In this document: one piece after another, positions 53,516 through 62,491 of the stretch
How the letters are laid out: each line of letters begins with the position of its first letter
Numbering within the stretch: position 1 is the first letter of the stretch
Assembly: GCA_008682415.1 (NCBI GenBank)
Contig: VANK01000011.1
Location: forward strand, 62,001-126,000
Length of the DNA stretch: 64,000 nucleotides
DNA from: Acidobacteria bacterium AB60
Lineage (GTDB): Bacteria > Acidobacteriota > Terriglobia > Terriglobales > Acidobacteriaceae
Reading direction: 5' to 3'
The notes under the pieces: model-generated
Seen by the model: only the letters and a program-made list of their open reading frames with translations
Databases searched by the model: none
Told to the model about the DNA's origin: nothing
Made by a program: the position numbers and the translations under genes

Positions 53516-53631
53516 TGTTCCCGAGCCACATCATCGACCGTGCGACCTGCCTCAACCTGCTTCAGCGCAGCAATCATCTGCGCCTCGTGTGCTTGCTTCG
53601 GCTCATCCGTCCTACCCCTTCCTTCGTCCAA
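53332..53631 (-). CDS. IS3-family OrfA, altered N-terminus
   Basis: An HTH protein with AGRTVDDVAREQCVTKYTIY and a leucine-zipper-like end (LRDENARLKKLVADLSLDK). Compared with the second copy at 61.8-62.1 kb, one C is missing at about 53585, so the normal start MSRSKHTEAQM is out of frame. A different in-frame ATG at 53631 gives MDEGRGRTDEPKQAHEAQM instead, so the gene may still be translated, with a changed N-terminus. Confidence 0.8.
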   Translation of the reverse strand: MDEGRGRTDEPKQAHEAQMIAALKQVEAGRTVDDVAREQCVTKYTIYAWKAKYGGMEVSEAEEVKHLRDENARLKKLVADLSLDKDMLQSVIRKNSLGS

Positions 53632-53893
53632 ATCGTATTCCGAAATGGACGGATTCAGGGGGTCAGGTCAGAGTTTAGCGGCGTAACAGTTCGGATCGGT
53701 ACATTATGTGGAATCAGGCAAACAATGCAAGTCTTTCCGGGTTGGCCCCCCGCCGCCGCGCTCCCGGCGTGAGATCTGAATCCAAGACAACTCCTGACGG
53801 AAGCGGACTAATCGACACGTTGGAGACAATGTCGTAGGTCCCAGACCCTTCACAGCGATGATGACATTCTGCTGGATCTCGTGATCCATAAGT

Positions 53894-54391
53894 TCAGAAG
53901 GATGCAAATCTCACTTGAATGGCTACCCGCACAGGCACTGGCTTCCCATTCAGCGTCGCAGGGTCGAAGCGGTACTTTGCTGCTCCTTCAAATGCTTTTC
54001 GGTCCAAGCCATATCCAGCTTCTTTGATCACGCAGACATCGCGCGGCTTCCCATCCGCGTCGATTGTCAGGCTAAGGACACTTGTTGCTTCGAAATTCGC
54101 AATGTGGTGCTCCTTTATATATTTGCGAGCTTCAGCGGAGAGCGTCGTTCTCAGAGCGTTCTTTTGTCTCGGCGGTAACACGCCTCCACCAACGCGATAA
54201 ACTCCGGCTGCAAAGGCCGTGAACTTGGATTCATCGGGACAGGCACGCACGCCATCAGCGGTGAGTGTGAGTGCTGGCCTCTCCGCTTGATCAATCGAGG
54301 TAGGTTGTTGTGTCCAAATTGAAAGACAACTGAGACTTAGGAAAGAAAGCCAACCGATGGAATGCGGCGACATCATCTTCATACTGTACAC
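53894..54391 (-). CDS. TonB C-terminal domain protein, exported
   Basis: A 165-residue protein with a signal peptide (SIGWLSFLSLSCLSIWTQ) and a C-terminal TonB-like domain (EATSVLSLTIDADGKPRDVCV ... YRFDPATLNGKPVPVRVAIQV). It has no proline-rich spanning region, so it is not a normal energy transducer. Isolated TonB C-domains are common in Acidobacteria. Bases 53671-53893 on the IS side hold no clear gene. Confidence 0.7.
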   Translation of the reverse strand: MYSMKMMSPHSIGWLSFLSLSCLSIWTQQPTSIDQAERPALTLTADGVRACPDESKFTAFAAGVYRVGGGVLPPRQKNALRTTLSAEARKYIKEHHIANFEATSVLSLTIDADGKPRDVCVIKEAGYGLDRKAFEGAAKYRFDPATLNGKPVPVRVAIQVRFASF

Positions 54392-54558
54392 CGGCCTAAA
54401 AACACTTCGCCGATTCTCCTTGTCGAAGTCGAAAGCTTATAGGGTAACAGCTACGGCTCCCGCAGCTTACCTCGCCATCCCGAACCGCACCCAGCAGGAG
54501 CGCTTATGGTATCGCTGTTTTCAGAACACCAGTTTCCTGATGAAATCGGGCGCGCGGC

Positions 54559-55065
54559 TCACAAATTCAGACGCTCACTGTCGAATTCCCCTTGTCTTGC
54601 CTCTATTTCACGCATTAACTCCGAACAATCGGAGACGAAGTTCTCGATTTTCCCAACTGGCACTTCTTCTCTCTCCCGATACATGGCAATCCATGCGCCC
54701 AAACGCAAACATCGAATCTCGGCCGCCCTCCACAAGCTCGGCAACGACGGAATTCTGCACGACGACTTGAAGGCCACAATCGATTGCTTGTATCCTACAT
54801 CGCCGTGGTTCGCATGATAGTCAAGAATCATTGTCCGTCGGCCCTCGAAATCGCCGATCGAGACATTCGATACTTGGTCCGTGATCGAATAAAATGGGGC
54901 ATCCTTGATTGGGAAGTCTTCTGGCGCCCTTGATCCTGCGGATCGAAATCCCAATTTGCGCTCAATAGATCGAAACTGCTTCGAGCGAAATCCCCGCTGG
55001 AGTACGGCACCGATAACAATCAACACCGCGAAAGTCCAAGCCCATTGGGTCATCACCTGTGGCAC
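54559..55065 (-). CDS. Membrane-anchored hypothetical protein, possible RHS partner
   Basis: A 168-residue protein with one N-terminal membrane helix (WAWTFAVLIVIGAVLQRGF) and a soluble domain (TDQVSNVSIGDFEGRRTMIL). It starts inside the last 13 bases of the RHS gene, so the two are coupled. Position directly after an RHS gene is where immunity proteins are found; whether this is one is inference. Family not recognised. Confidence 0.6.
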   Translation of the reverse strand: MPQVMTQWAWTFAVLIVIGAVLQRGFRSKQFRSIERKLGFRSAGSRAPEDFPIKDAPFYSITDQVSNVSIGDFEGRRTMILDYHANHGDVGYKQSIVAFKSSCRIPSLPSLWRAAEIRCLRLGAWIAMYREREEVPVGKIENFVSDCSELMREIEARQGEFDSERLNL

Positions 55066-58000
55066 CCGTTGTATGTGCTAATTTTGCCCACCGTCATGGT
55101 CAAGGTGACTCCAATTTTCGCTTTTTTCCCAACGCCAAACTCTCGACCTATGTATCCTCCGAGCTGTCCACTTGTCAAGTTTACTGCCCCACCCGCAAAT
55201 GGAGTTCCTATCTTCACGGAGCCGGTTGGTGCCAGTTGTGAATTCATTCCAACTGAAGCCCTAGCGTACTTGGCGAGAGTAGCGCTCGGCAGGCTGTATG
55301 ACAAACTGTCTCCCTTCTCCGTGTCATTCAACGCGAGCGAGCCTAGAGGAGTGCTGACTTGCAGTGTATTTGTGAATTTGCAGACAGTTGGTAGCCAAGC
55401 AACCTCGGTGGCAACACCCTGGACTAGAGTATCAATCCGAACTTGATCGAGATCGATTGGGGGAATGCTTGTAGCCTCGGTGGGAGGGGCTCCCACAACG
55501 CCCTGTGGCAGCGATGGCGCCATCATATAGTTTTCTTCTCGATCATCGTCGTCAACACCGCCCAGCCCCAACTCAGAGTGAGTGCCCCAATCGTCAATCC
55601 ATTGACCCTGGTTTCCGTTTTCATCCTTTCTTGTACATTCTGCCTCGTTGGAATGGTAGTCAAACTGATTCCTATCCTTCTCATCATTGTCAGCCTCTGG
55701 CCCATCCATAGCCCCGTAGTAGCAGTACATTCCGGTCGGATCCGTATTCTTTAGCGGGTTATTCTGCGTGTAGGAATAGAGGTTAAAGCTCTGTGGGTTC
55801 TTCGGATCGGCATAATATAGCTGTGATGGATCGGGGCTAATGAAACGTCCCGTTCCTGAGGCGTAGAATCTCGCTCCAAAATTATCATTGCCTGATTCCG
55901 TGTCTCTCTCCTTGCCGGTAAAATGATGTTCCGTACTGTCGAGCCCACCCCCGGTGCATGTTTGTCCATCCCCAAATGGCAGGCTGGAGCACAACTCATC
56001 AGTTGTGACTGTGCTATTTGCGGCGGAGCTCACCTGCGCGCGACGGGAACCAAGCGGATCCGAAAAATGGAAATGCAAGCCGTAACTGTCATAGGTAGCA
56101 ATAACTGCATTGTTGTCGAATACATTTGAATGTATCCAATTGTTCCCGGAATCGAGCTCCGTTACTTGCTGGCCTAACGGTCCGAGCAAATACCTTCTAG
56201 AAAGTGAGAAGCTCCCGCTGTTGCAGGCCAAAGCCGCTAATGTCCCCTTCGCGACCCGCCTTCCCTCGGCGTCATATACATATCCTGTGATTGCTCCCGT
56301 ATTACTGTTGTACACCGCGCAGAGATGACCTTCAGCATCAAATGCATAGCGATTGCTTCCGTCGTTTATGATGTCGCCAATGGCGTCATAATAGTATCCG
56401 CTGGAAATGCTATTGGCGCCGATGACTTGATTGCTCGTGCTGAAGCTAGCCCACGTTGAGGGTGGAACGGGCGACGGCGACGAGCCGCTCGGAGTCTGCG
56501 TAAGTCGATTCCCGAAAGAGTCATACGTCCACGCGAGGCCCAACCCCTGATACATCCCTGTGACTGCGCTAGCGCTTGTTATGCGGTTCATATTGTCGTA
56601 TCCGAAGGTCCATTGACCAGTCACGGAATCCGAATGCGACAGGATGTTGTTGTTGTATGCATAGCCGCCAGACGGAACGGAATATGAATAGAGACTCGCG
56701 GAAGTAGGCTGACCATATTGCGTCAAGGAAGCACCTGAGGCAGTTGCTGCAAAGCACGTGCACTGTCCCGTCTCAACCGCTGACAGGGCAAGGTTTCCGG
56801 TCTTAGAGATAACCGATACCACGCCGCCTGACACAGTCGCAGTCACCGGTGAACTTGCGGCATTTAATGCAGCTGCCAGACTGGACGCAAGCGTGCTCGT
56901 CGTGCTAGGAGCGCCGAAATTGGTCGACGCCGTGAAGCTCCCGACCGTGATACTGACTGTTCCGACATACCATACCTGACCGCAGCTCCCTCGCTGACAC
57001 CGGGTGTAGGAGCCCTCCGTGCCCGAAATCGTAACGCTGCCGGTCCAAGGCGCATTTGTCGCACCGAGAACGTTTCCCACCGCGCTGTCGCCGGTGACTC
57101 TCCCGTCGATGTCATACGCCAGCGTTCGAATGATGGAAGCAGCTTGTGTCGAAGAAGAAACGCCGTATTGCGCATTTGACAATCCGATCGGGCCATACGG
57201 AATTCCGAAGGACGATGCCGTGCTCGCATTTGCTTGAAACAAAATAGCCGGATGTGTGCTGTCATTCCAGGAGCTTGTGATTGAGCCCAACCGACCGGCG
57301 CCATCGAAGGCGGAATTCAGCGACAATGCATTCGCACCAGAGATTCCGTTATTGCTCCCCGTCAGGTGTCCTGCGAGATCGAATGTGTAAGCGAAGGCGT
57401 AGAGGCTGGCGCAAGGGGCAAACGGGCATTGCGACTCCCCGAGGAGTCGACCCATAGCATCATGACTTGAAAAGACTCGAACCGTCTGGGCTCCGCTTGG
57501 CGGGCCCGAGGAGGAGCTGGGACACGCCCCGGCTTGGGTCCATTCCGCGGTCAGCGTGAGAAGCGGATTCGTGTCGCTGAACCCGGAAGGAGAGACATCG
57601 TATAGGAAGCATGAACTCAGCGTACCGGACGGGTCATTTTGATAGGATTTGGCCGTGACGCGATTGAGCTTGTCATAGGACAGGTTGGTGATAGTTCCTC
57701 GGTTATCGGTTCGGCTTATCACGTTGTTGTCGTGATCATACCCGTAACATGTACTCCACGGCCCTCCCGGAATGCACGTAAGGCTTGCGGGATACTGGGT
57801 ATATCCCGGTACAGGAGATGGCTGCACGAAGGTGTGTTCGGGACTGTATTCAGCGACCAGCCGCGAAAGGCTGTCGTATGCAAAACGACGGACATGGTCC
57901 GAGCTGTTGCCCTTGGCTCCTCCCCACTGATCGATTCGCACGATATTGTCGAGCGGGTCGTAGGTATAGTCGGTTTCGATCGTGGGATTATTGCTCGTAT

Positions 58001-60458
58001 CTGGCTCGAACGCCTTGACGGTTCTTCCAAGACCGTCAAGCACGTATTGACTGTGATGCCCCGCAGCGTCATAGCTATCCACGACGTTTTGGTTGTACAC
58101 CCATTGCGAACAAGTTGATTGGCCATTGCTGATCGGGCCGCAGCTGACAATTGTCCGCCCAAGGGCGTCCAATGAAGTTGAGGCCCAATGGCCGTAGGTC
58201 ACGTCAGAAGAAGTTCTGTACGGGTCTGATACGCGGATGGGTTGACTGTCATGGACTGGATCATAGCCATAGAGAGTTGTTATTGCGCCGTAAGGGTCGC
58301 TAGTAAGCGCCGAACTGCTCACTCGGCCGAGAGGGTCAAGAACTGTAGTCGACACCACAGAGGGGTTGGGCGAAGCGATCGTTGTCGCAATTTTTGTCAA
58401 AGGCAGGGAATAGTTGCTATATGAGGTCGAGGTCTCGCCTCCGTCAGGATAGGAGACGCTCAGCGGATTGTTAACCGAATCGTACCCAAACTGCGTACCT
58501 TGTCTTCCGTTCAAAACGTCATTCGGATCTCTGGCCGAGAGCTCATCTCCCCAACACGGATCGTAGGTCATCTGTGAGACATGACCGAGGGCGTCAGTGG
58601 TGTTTGTGACAAAGGCCAGTGAATCTCCAGAAACCTGGCAAGCACTCGCATCGGATCCCCACGAGTCGGTGTAAACGTACGTCGTTACTTCCGTGCCGGT
58701 GGGATCAGTGCTCGACAACCGATTGCCGGTGTCGTCATATTTGTAAGTGGTTGTCAGCCATTGGGAGTCCGTACTGCTCCATTTCGATATGCTCGTCAGG
58801 TCTCCTCGTTGCCCTGATATCGCAACATGCTGCGGCACACTTGAGGTCGCTGATGGACTGCTCTCGTCATAGCCGATCGTAGTTTGAGAATACGTGTTAC
58901 CCTGACCATCTTCCACGACAACGCTCGAGGCAAGGTTTGTCTGCAGGCCGTTCAAGGTGTGGTATTGATAGATGGTCTTGCGCGACGGAGCGGTCGCGCC
59001 GAAATCATACTCGTCGCGTTCCGTGGGCACATACAATTTCCCGACGTATGTGGAAGTAACTCGCGACTCCGCGGAATTATTGTAGGAAGTGTACAGGTCG
59101 CGACTGGTAACATTCGCAGGTGTTGTGGTCTGCGAGGCGCAGGGGCGCGAAGCGCCGTTATAACAGATCTCGATGAATTCAGTCGGCGTTGATCCGGCAC
59201 CAAGGATGGTCTGAGAGGTCAACCGATACACAGCTGAACTCAACAACGTCCCTGATGCGAACGTGTACGTGGTTGACGTCCCATTCGGATCCGTAACAGT
59301 TGTAGTTACTTGCTGGCCACTCGATCCGACGGTTACCTTCCGTGTGTAAGTCCACTGTGAGCCATTCACAGTACGGACTAAGGAATCAACACCACCATCG
59401 CATGAATCTGTGCCGGCAGCATTGTAGGCATAGGTTATTGTTCCTCCGGTAGGCAGGGTGATCTTCGAGATTCGTCCTGTGAAATACGGGCCACTGTAGG
59501 ACTGAGAACTCCCATTGCCGTAAAAGAACGTCATGTTCGATCCAGTCGTTTGCTCGTATTGAATCTGGTATGACTGACCATTTGCGAGAGTTATCGATTG
59601 AGGAAGGTTCACGAACTGAATCGCCGTAGGAGTCCAGGCGTTTCCACACGGTGTGTTGGTGTATGGCGGGACGCTTCCAAGGAATTGATTCAACGAGTAG
59701 CCAAATGGGAAGACGCCGTATGCGATGATAGCTGCCCTCGATGTCCCCGTTGAGTCTTTATATGCGAATGACGTCGACGGGAGAGGCGTATAGCTCGATG
59801 CCGATTCGCTTGATCCTCCCGAAGTGTTAATCAGGTGGTTGTTAAATGGATTGCTGACCGGATACTGAATTCCCAAGGTGTCTGTCACGCTGTTTGTCGT
59901 GACTGTAATCTCGTTCCCATTTGAGTCCTGGCGAATTCCACCGGGGGTCAGAGATCCGCCCGCCGGAATGGTTGGCACGGTGAATTTCGCGCCATTTGCC
60001 GATGTGATGACTGACGGCCCTGTAAAATTCAATGCGAGCGTCATCCCAGTTCCGTCACTTGCGACGTAGGTTGAGCCGTTGTACGCAAACACGTGGGAGA
60101 CCCCGTAGTCGTCAAAAAACGTGATCGTCGAACTTTTGCTGGCGGGCGTTGAATACGTGACATAACCCGTGAGATTCTGCAGAACATCCTGCCAACCTAA
60201 GTTGTTGTTAAATGCGAAAAGTGACGAGTTATGGCTGACATATACGTTGAGAGGAAGGCCGCGCCCCGGTTTCGAGAAAATAGGAAACATGTGCGTGACG
60301 TTTAGCATGGCTAGATCGATGTGTTCGATACCTAGCGTTTGACTTGCGCCGAATTCGTCTGGTCCGCTCGGTCCAGGATTGCTCTGAGCGGCTGCCCTGT
60401 TCAGAAACGCCGCAGCAAATAGAGTCAGCATAGGAATCATGACTTTTGCCAAACGCAT
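55053..60458 (-). CDS. Secreted RHS/YD-repeat protein
   Basis: A 1,801-residue exported protein. The start at MRLAKVMIPM has GGAGG 6 bases upstream and gives a signal peptide ending near RAAAQ. Many YD repeats follow (YDPLDNIVRIDQWGG, YDKLNRVTAKSYQND, YDIDGRVTGD, FDAEGHLCAVYN), forming a beta-barrel shell. An inserted Ser/Thr-rich segment with several Cys lies around two thirds of the way. The RHS core ends with GARFYASGTGRFISPDPSQ ... NLYSYTQNNPLKNTDPTGMY. The last 223 residues (Asp-rich, then a Gly-rich beta stretch) are the variable tail where RHS toxins sit; no known toxin fold is recognised. Confidence 0.92.
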   Translation of the reverse strand: MRLAKVMIPMLTLFAAAFLNRAAAQSNPGPSGPDEFGASQTLGIEHIDLAMLNVTHMFPIFSKPGRGLPLNVYVSHNSSLFAFNNNLGWQDVLQNLTGYVTYSTPASKSSTITFFDDYGVSHVFAYNGSTYVASDGTGMTLALNFTGPSVITSANGAKFTVPTIPAGGSLTPGGIRQDSNGNEITVTTNSVTDTLGIQYPVSNPFNNHLINTSGGSSESASSYTPLPSTSFAYKDSTGTSRAAIIAYGVFPFGYSLNQFLGSVPPYTNTPCGNAWTPTAIQFVNLPQSITLANGQSYQIQYEQTTGSNMTFFYGNGSSQSYSGPYFTGRISKITLPTGGTITYAYNAAGTDSCDGGVDSLVRTVNGSQWTYTRKVTVGSSGQQVTTTVTDPNGTSTTYTFASGTLLSSAVYRLTSQTILGAGSTPTEFIEICYNGASRPCASQTTTPANVTSRDLYTSYNNSAESRVTSTYVGKLYVPTERDEYDFGATAPSRKTIYQYHTLNGLQTNLASSVVVEDGQGNTYSQTTIGYDESSPSATSSVPQHVAISGQRGDLTSISKWSSTDSQWLTTTYKYDDTGNRLSSTDPTGTEVTTYVYTDSWGSDASACQVSGDSLAFVTNTTDALGHVSQMTYDPCWGDELSARDPNDVLNGRQGTQFGYDSVNNPLSVSYPDGGETSTSYSNYSLPLTKIATTIASPNPSVVSTTVLDPLGRVSSSALTSDPYGAITTLYGYDPVHDSQPIRVSDPYRTSSDVTYGHWASTSLDALGRTIVSCGPISNGQSTCSQWVYNQNVVDSYDAAGHHSQYVLDGLGRTVKAFEPDTSNNPTIETDYTYDPLDNIVRIDQWGGAKGNSSDHVRRFAYDSLSRLVAEYSPEHTFVQPSPVPGYTQYPASLTCIPGGPWSTCYGYDHDNNVISRTDNRGTITNLSYDKLNRVTAKSYQNDPSGTLSSCFLYDVSPSGFSDTNPLLTLTAEWTQAGACPSSSSGPPSGAQTVRVFSSHDAMGRLLGESQCPFAPCASLYAFAYTFDLAGHLTGSNNGISGANALSLNSAFDGAGRLGSITSSWNDSTHPAILFQANASTASSFGIPYGPIGLSNAQYGVSSSTQAASIIRTLAYDIDGRVTGDSAVGNVLGATNAPWTGSVTISGTEGSYTRCQRGSCGQVWYVGTVSITVGSFTASTNFGAPSTTSTLASSLAAALNAASSPVTATVSGGVVSVISKTGNLALSAVETGQCTCFAATASGASLTQYGQPTSASLYSYSVPSGGYAYNNNILSHSDSVTGQWTFGYDNMNRITSASAVTGMYQGLGLAWTYDSFGNRLTQTPSGSSPSPVPPSTWASFSTSNQVIGANSISSGYYYDAIGDIINDGSNRYAFDAEGHLCAVYNSNTGAITGYVYDAEGRRVAKGTLAALACNSGSFSLSRRYLLGPLGQQVTELDSGNNWIHSNVFDNNAVIATYDSYGLHFHFSDPLGSRRAQVSSAANSTVTTDELCSSLPFGDGQTCTGGGLDSTEHHFTGKERDTESGNDNFGARFYASGTGRFISPDPSQLYYADPKNPQSFNLYSYTQNNPLKNTDPTGMYCYYGAMDGPEADNDEKDRNQFDYHSNEAECTRKDENGNQGQWIDDWGTHSELGLGGVDDDDREENYMMAPSLPQGVVGAPPTEATSIPPIDLDQVRIDTLVQGVATEVAWLPTVCKFTNTLQVSTPLGSLALNDTEKGDSLSYSLPSATLAKYARASVGMNSQLAPTGSVKIGTPFAGGAVNLTSGQLGGYIGREFGVGKKAKIGVTLTMTVGKISTYNGCHR

Positions 60459-60537
60459 AAGAATCCTCCGATTGCCCTGCAATGGTCTGCGGTCTCACAA
60501 TGTCGATAAGAGTCATTGACGGACCTGTTCGACAGCC

Positions 60538-60678
60538 TTATACTGCTTTCGGTTTCAGCTCGTCCCACTCAGATCCCCACGGAAGCTCCCCTTTTGCTTG
60601 ATACATCCGGTGCATTGCCGTTCGGGCAAGGCCAACTTGCGAGACGCGACTCCGCTTAACCATGACTTTCGGCGTCAT
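60538..60678 (-). CDS. Possible small protein or fragment (46 aa)
   Basis: A short frame from ATG 60678 reads MTPKVMVKRSRVSQVGLART and ends with GELPWGSEWDELKPKAV, which looks like genuine protein. It may be a small gene upstream of the RHS gene or the C-terminus of a lost gene. The rest of 60679-61137 shows no gene. Confidence 0.3.
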   Translation of the reverse strand: MTPKVMVKRSRVSQVGLARTAMHRMYQAKGELPWGSEWDELKPKAV

Positions 60679-61137
60679 AGGAGTAACAAGAGTCGATAGG
60701 GCGCCCAAGGAGCGTAGCGCAACACAGTTGAAATGCTTTTGGAAGTTCAGGAGAGTTGGCGTGCTCTCGGACGTTTCTAGCTACCACTAGGCGGGTTTAG
60801 GGGGAACCAGCCTAGTTGGTTCACGGCCGACAAATACACTGGGAACTCGTTGCAAAGATTCTCCGGATGCAGCTCGGACTTGTCCACATATTCTTTTGAG
60901 TCCGGTTAAGTACGGAAGTTCATTGTCCTGAAGTAACCGAGAATGGGTTACCCTCGGGCAGCGCTCTATACCTGAACAACTGAACGTCTGTGACATGCGA
61001 TTAATTGCCAGGCTGTTCAAAGCCTCGGCGCTCATCCGAGCGCAACAAAAGGGGGACTGGAGAACTCCTTCGAAGTGATCGGACCGAAGAACGCATAGAC
61101 CAAAACGCCGTCACCTTAGGGGGGCGGCTCTGAGACC

Positions 61138-61721
61138 GGGTTACCCTGATCTCAAGGACGTAATCTGTACTAACTCGGCACGAATCTGTCGCCGGGTGGC
61201 CGCTGGAGTAGGTACATCCGCCAGTTTCAACAGCAGATTTTCGTAAGCAGCCACTCCGTCTTCGGCGGCCGCCTGCTCTGCCTCGCCAAGCGGGATCTCC
61301 TGGAGCAGTCGGAGGAGATGCGTTTTTCCTTCCAGCAGCAAGGTCCCGGTAGAATGCTTCGGCACATAAAAATCGCACTTGGCGCAAGCCATGCGATGCT
61401 GACACTGGTCAAAGAAGTCGTAGGTGCAGTATCCGTGCCCCAGATCGTAGAACTTCCATAGCTCGGTAGCGGCTGGTCCACTTCGCACCACATCCTGATC
61501 GACGAGTACCTCGACGGCTCGCAGGTTGCGGGCGAGATATCCGGCATCTGCGTAAGACTTGTGCCATTTTCAGTGGAGTGATCTTGGCGTGGTGCCGTGT
61601 CGAGTAGGGGCTTGAATGTCCCAGCCACTGTTGCAACTCGAACAACGTCATCGGGTTCGCGCGCGTTATAGAGCTTGAAGGCAATCGTTGATCGGGCGCG
61701 ATGAGATGTAAAGTTGCCGCG
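61138..61721 (-). pseudogene. Transposon-type tyrosine recombinase, C-terminal remnant
   Basis: Starting directly at the edge of the truncated IS, frames read SHRARSTIAFKLYNARE, then MTLFELQQWLGHSSPYST, then ELWKFYDLGHGYCTYDFF and HRMACAKCDFYVPK, the usual end of large transposon recombinases. At least two frameshifts (near 61650 and 61560) separate them. The nucleophile region reads STRHHAKIT where STRHYAKIT is expected, so the catalytic Tyr is also lost. The 5' part is absent. Confidence 0.75.
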
Positions 61722-62181
61722 GGCTATCGTCTCTCCGGCTCCGATAACGGCCGCTCGATCTCGGCAACGCCAGCAGCTCGCAGACGTGGCGCTCGCTGGA
61801 CTTGAACTCTTCCAGCAAGCGCCGTACTTCCGATCTCCGCTCTACGAGCCCAGGGAGTTTTTTCGGATCACCGACTGGAGCATATCCTTGTCCAGGCTCG
61901 GATCGGCCACCAGCTTCTTCAACCGAGCGTTCTCGTCGCGCAGGTGCTTGACCTCTTCGGCCTCGCTTACTTCCATCCCGCCGTACTTCGCCTTCCAGGC
62001 ATAGATCGTGTGCTTGCTGACGCCCTGTTCCCGAGCCACATCATCGACCGTGCGACCTGCCTCAACCTGCTTCAGCGCAGCAATCATCTGCGCCTCCGTG
62101 TGCTTGCTTCGGCTCATCCGTCCTACCCCTTCCTTCGTCCAAATCGTATTCCGAAATGGACGGATTCAGGGGGTCAGGTCA
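61722..62181 (-). mobile_element. Truncated second copy of the IS3-family element
   Basis: These 460 bases match bases 53212-53670 of the complete copy with few differences, including the inverted end TGACCTGACCCCCTGAATCC. Only orfA and the start of orfB remain; the break is at GGCTATCGT. It lies between a RusA-like fragment and a recombinase fragment. Confidence 0.88.
61842..62117 (-). CDS. IS3-family OrfA (in truncated copy)
   Basis: An intact 91-residue OrfA beginning MSRSKHTEAQMIAALKQVE, with the HTH DVAREQGVSKHTIYAWKAKY and coiled end. It shows the normal start that the complete copy has lost. The element lacks most of orfB, so it cannot move by itself. Confidence 0.85.
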   Translation of the reverse strand: MSRSKHTEAQMIAALKQVEAGRTVDDVAREQGVSKHTIYAWKAKYGGMEVSEAEEVKHLRDENARLKKLVADPSLDKDMLQSVIRKNSLGS

Positions 62182-62395
62182 TCGCAGAGCGTGTCTTGAA
62201 AGCTCTCGATCAGATTGTCGCCGTCTGAGTTCTTTGACGACACGCCAAAGACGTAGCGAACAGCGAGTGGTCCCTTCGGAATAGTGATCCTGGGCAGCTT
62301 GAGGGACAGCTTATACGCCTTCAACTCTGTCGTGGCGAAGCGGCGCCCTTGTAGCTTCTGTTTACTGAGAGGGGTTTTATTATGATCTTATTCAT
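62182..62395 (-). pseudogene. RusA-like Holliday-junction resolvase, broken
   Basis: From ATG 62395, after AGGAGGT, the frame reads MNKIIIKPLSVNRSYKG; one base is then missing and the match continues as RRFATTELKAYKLSLKLP and VFGVSSKNSDGDNLIESFQD, matching the RusA family including the metal-binding DGDN region. The C-terminus is replaced by the truncated IS. Confidence 0.6.
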
Positions 62396-62491
62396 ACCTC
62401 CTGTCTAGCTAGACTGTTGTGGCGCGTTAGAGAGCCAGTGTGAGTTAGTAATATATTGCCGAGTACATTGATCAACTTTTGGAGATGTCCT

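Larger units (their letters stand above)
52345..53670 (-). mobile_element. IS3-family insertion sequence (IS407-like), complete copy
   Basis: A 1,326-bp element bounded by imperfect inverted ends: TGACCTGACCCCGTTGTTCG from the left and TGACCTGACCCCCTGAATCC from the right (read inward). It carries orfA and orfB with a frameshift site. No matching target duplication is seen at the flanks (left ends CTCGC, right begins GAGTT). To its left, a minus-strand coding fragment (EKYGINDRNNFRWEVEKRI, ending near 52241) is cut by the element. Confidence 0.85.
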
